Assembly: GCA_029959085.1 (NCBI GenBank)
Contig: JARWIR010000018.1
Location: 4,898,001-4,962,000, forward strand
From: Nemophila menziesii
Taxonomy: Eukaryota; Streptophyta; Magnoliopsida; Boraginales; Hydrophyllaceae
Reading direction: 5' to 3'
DNA: 64,000 nt
Part shown: in pieces, positions 62,894 through 64,000 of the stretch
Position numbering within the stretch: the stretch's first letter is position 1
Layout: each line of letters begins with the position of its first letter
Made by a program: the position numbers and the translations under genes
Notes under the pieces: model-generated
Told to the model about the DNA's origin: nothing
The model's database searches: none
Seen by the model: the letters and a program-made list of their open reading frames with translations, nothing else

Positions 62894-64000
62894 CGTTTCA
62901 AAACCATAAGCAAGAAGTGAAAACAAATCTAAATCCTAAATTGAGTATTGAGTAAGGTTTCTTGTTTACTATTATGTATATATACTGAGAGACAGAGGAT
63001 GCGTATAATGAATTGTTTGTATAGTGAAATGTTTGTAGGTAGGGTAGGTGACAATTTTAATATTTTTTAACATGCTTAGCTAAGAGTAATGTTGGCAAAA
63101 CTAGGGGAGAGCAAAGACCATTTAAAAATCCAACCCGGTCTTTTTTAACCCTAAATATTTTTAACTTACCTAGAATTTAATTAATAATCAGAATTAAAAT
63201 TAAAAAACCTAGTTCAAAGATTTAGACTTCGAGTAAAAAAAAAGAAGTTAATTCTCGGGTTCATCCCCAAGACCCGGTTCTTTAACAAAAAAAATATATA
63301 AAACTCTCTCGAAATCTATCGTCCAATATCTATTACTCTTGTTCTTAATTTTATCCTCACTCCTCTCCCTCTCTCATCTCTAATGAAATCTAGCCTCTCA
63401 AATCTATTTATTTTTAAAGAATACACCCTTTATATTCGGTCTTTTTTTATGTTTGGGATTTTATCATCATGGAGATAACTAAGTTGTCCATCGGTACATA
63501 TAACCAACACAAGGTAATATTTGATTTATCTTTTTATACCTTAATATATTCGATAATTTAATTGTTTATTTATTTATTCATCATACAAAAATGATGAACC
63601 AAACTGAAATTGCACGATTGCAAATTTACATATTTTTACAGAAATTTAATATATTCATTATTGCTTCTAAGTTAGAGTTTTTGGAATTTTTAATGTTTTT
63701 GTTTTTTGAAATAATTGCAAATCTTTAAGGTACCTACGATGATTTGATCAGTCTATATCTCTCTATGTTGTAGCTTAGTCAAATCAGGTAGTTTATGATT
63801 ATATAAGTTAAAAAGTTACATAGTTTAGTATAGTTATTTTTTCGATTGGTCCTTGCATTATGCTGTTAGCCATATATACATTAGTGTTTCAAATAGTAGC
63901 AAATTACTATTTCATTATAGACTATGATATTCAACATATTAAGAAATTACATCCAAAGACTTGGACCTAATGTATATAAAGGACACAATATATGCGTTAG
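62691..64000. repeat. Tandem unit U13, left 1,310 bp only
   Basis: Contains R and the left foldback arm, and runs into the spacer where the window ends. The array therefore continues to the right. Confidence 0.95.

Noticed and set aside
1..64000. rDNA spacer, histone cluster or LTR-retrotransposon array as explanation for the 4.5-kb period
   Set aside because: No rRNA, histone, reverse transcriptase, integrase or gag-like coding sequence, and no LTR boundaries were found in any unit.
1..64000. CRISPR-like array
   Set aside because: The repeats are long composite units in eukaryotic DNA, with no short repeat-spacer pattern.

Overview
The window is AT-rich plant nuclear DNA, most likely from a eudicot. 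The evidence is TATA plus telo-box (TTAGGGTTT) promoters, AT-rich GT-AG introns, and a complete CACTA (En/Spm) DNA transposon of plant type. No rRNA, plastid or bacterial gene is present, and no species can be named from the sequence.

Almost the whole window is one direct tandem array (a macrosatellite) with a period of about 4.5 kb. Phased from base 1 there are twelve units and the start of a thirteenth: U1 1-4544, U2 4545-9039, U3 9040-13583, U4 13584-18077, U5 18078-31168 (split by the transposon), U6 31169-35710, U7 35711-40242, U8 40243-44786, U9 44787-49337, U10 49338-53607, U11 53608-58155, U12 58156-62690, U13 62691-64000 (cut). The array runs off both ends. U1+U2 and U3+U4 form a 9,039-bp dimer repeated almost unchanged. 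U8/U9 are close relatives, and so are U5/U11.

Each unit is built from four copies of the 5' part of one gene. In the best copies it encodes a small cold-shock-domain-like (CSD) protein. The copies are: R (minus strand, about 71 codons), L (plus strand, promoter kept but start codon lost, body replaced), T (plus strand, only the first half of the CSD, then a stop) and F (plus strand, 79 codons, nucleic-acid-binding motifs eroded). F and the next R converge on an 11-nt loop and form a palindrome with arms of about 470 bp. R and L diverge from a second, older foldback with arms of about 1.0-1.1 kb around a 0.4-kb spacer. Both foldbacks recur in every unit, and each unit carries several copies of the same TATA/telo-box promoter. 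The likely product is hairpin or double-stranded RNA, but transcription cannot be seen here.

The CACTA element (22552-31093, 8,542 bp) lies in the right arm of the F/R palindrome of U5, 13 bp past the loop. It has matching CACTACTACA ends, a 3-bp TTC target duplication, CG-containing subterminal repeats, and two spliced genes on the minus strand with uninterrupted reading frames: a 3-exon TNP2-type transposase (about 1,109 aa) and a 6-exon Transposase_24-type protein (about 481 aa). The empty target sequence survives in U11. U10/U11 carry a collapsed palindrome whose minus-strand arm has been overwritten by F-type sequence, and U8/U9 show patchy arm-to-arm conversion, so the palindromes recombine with themselves.
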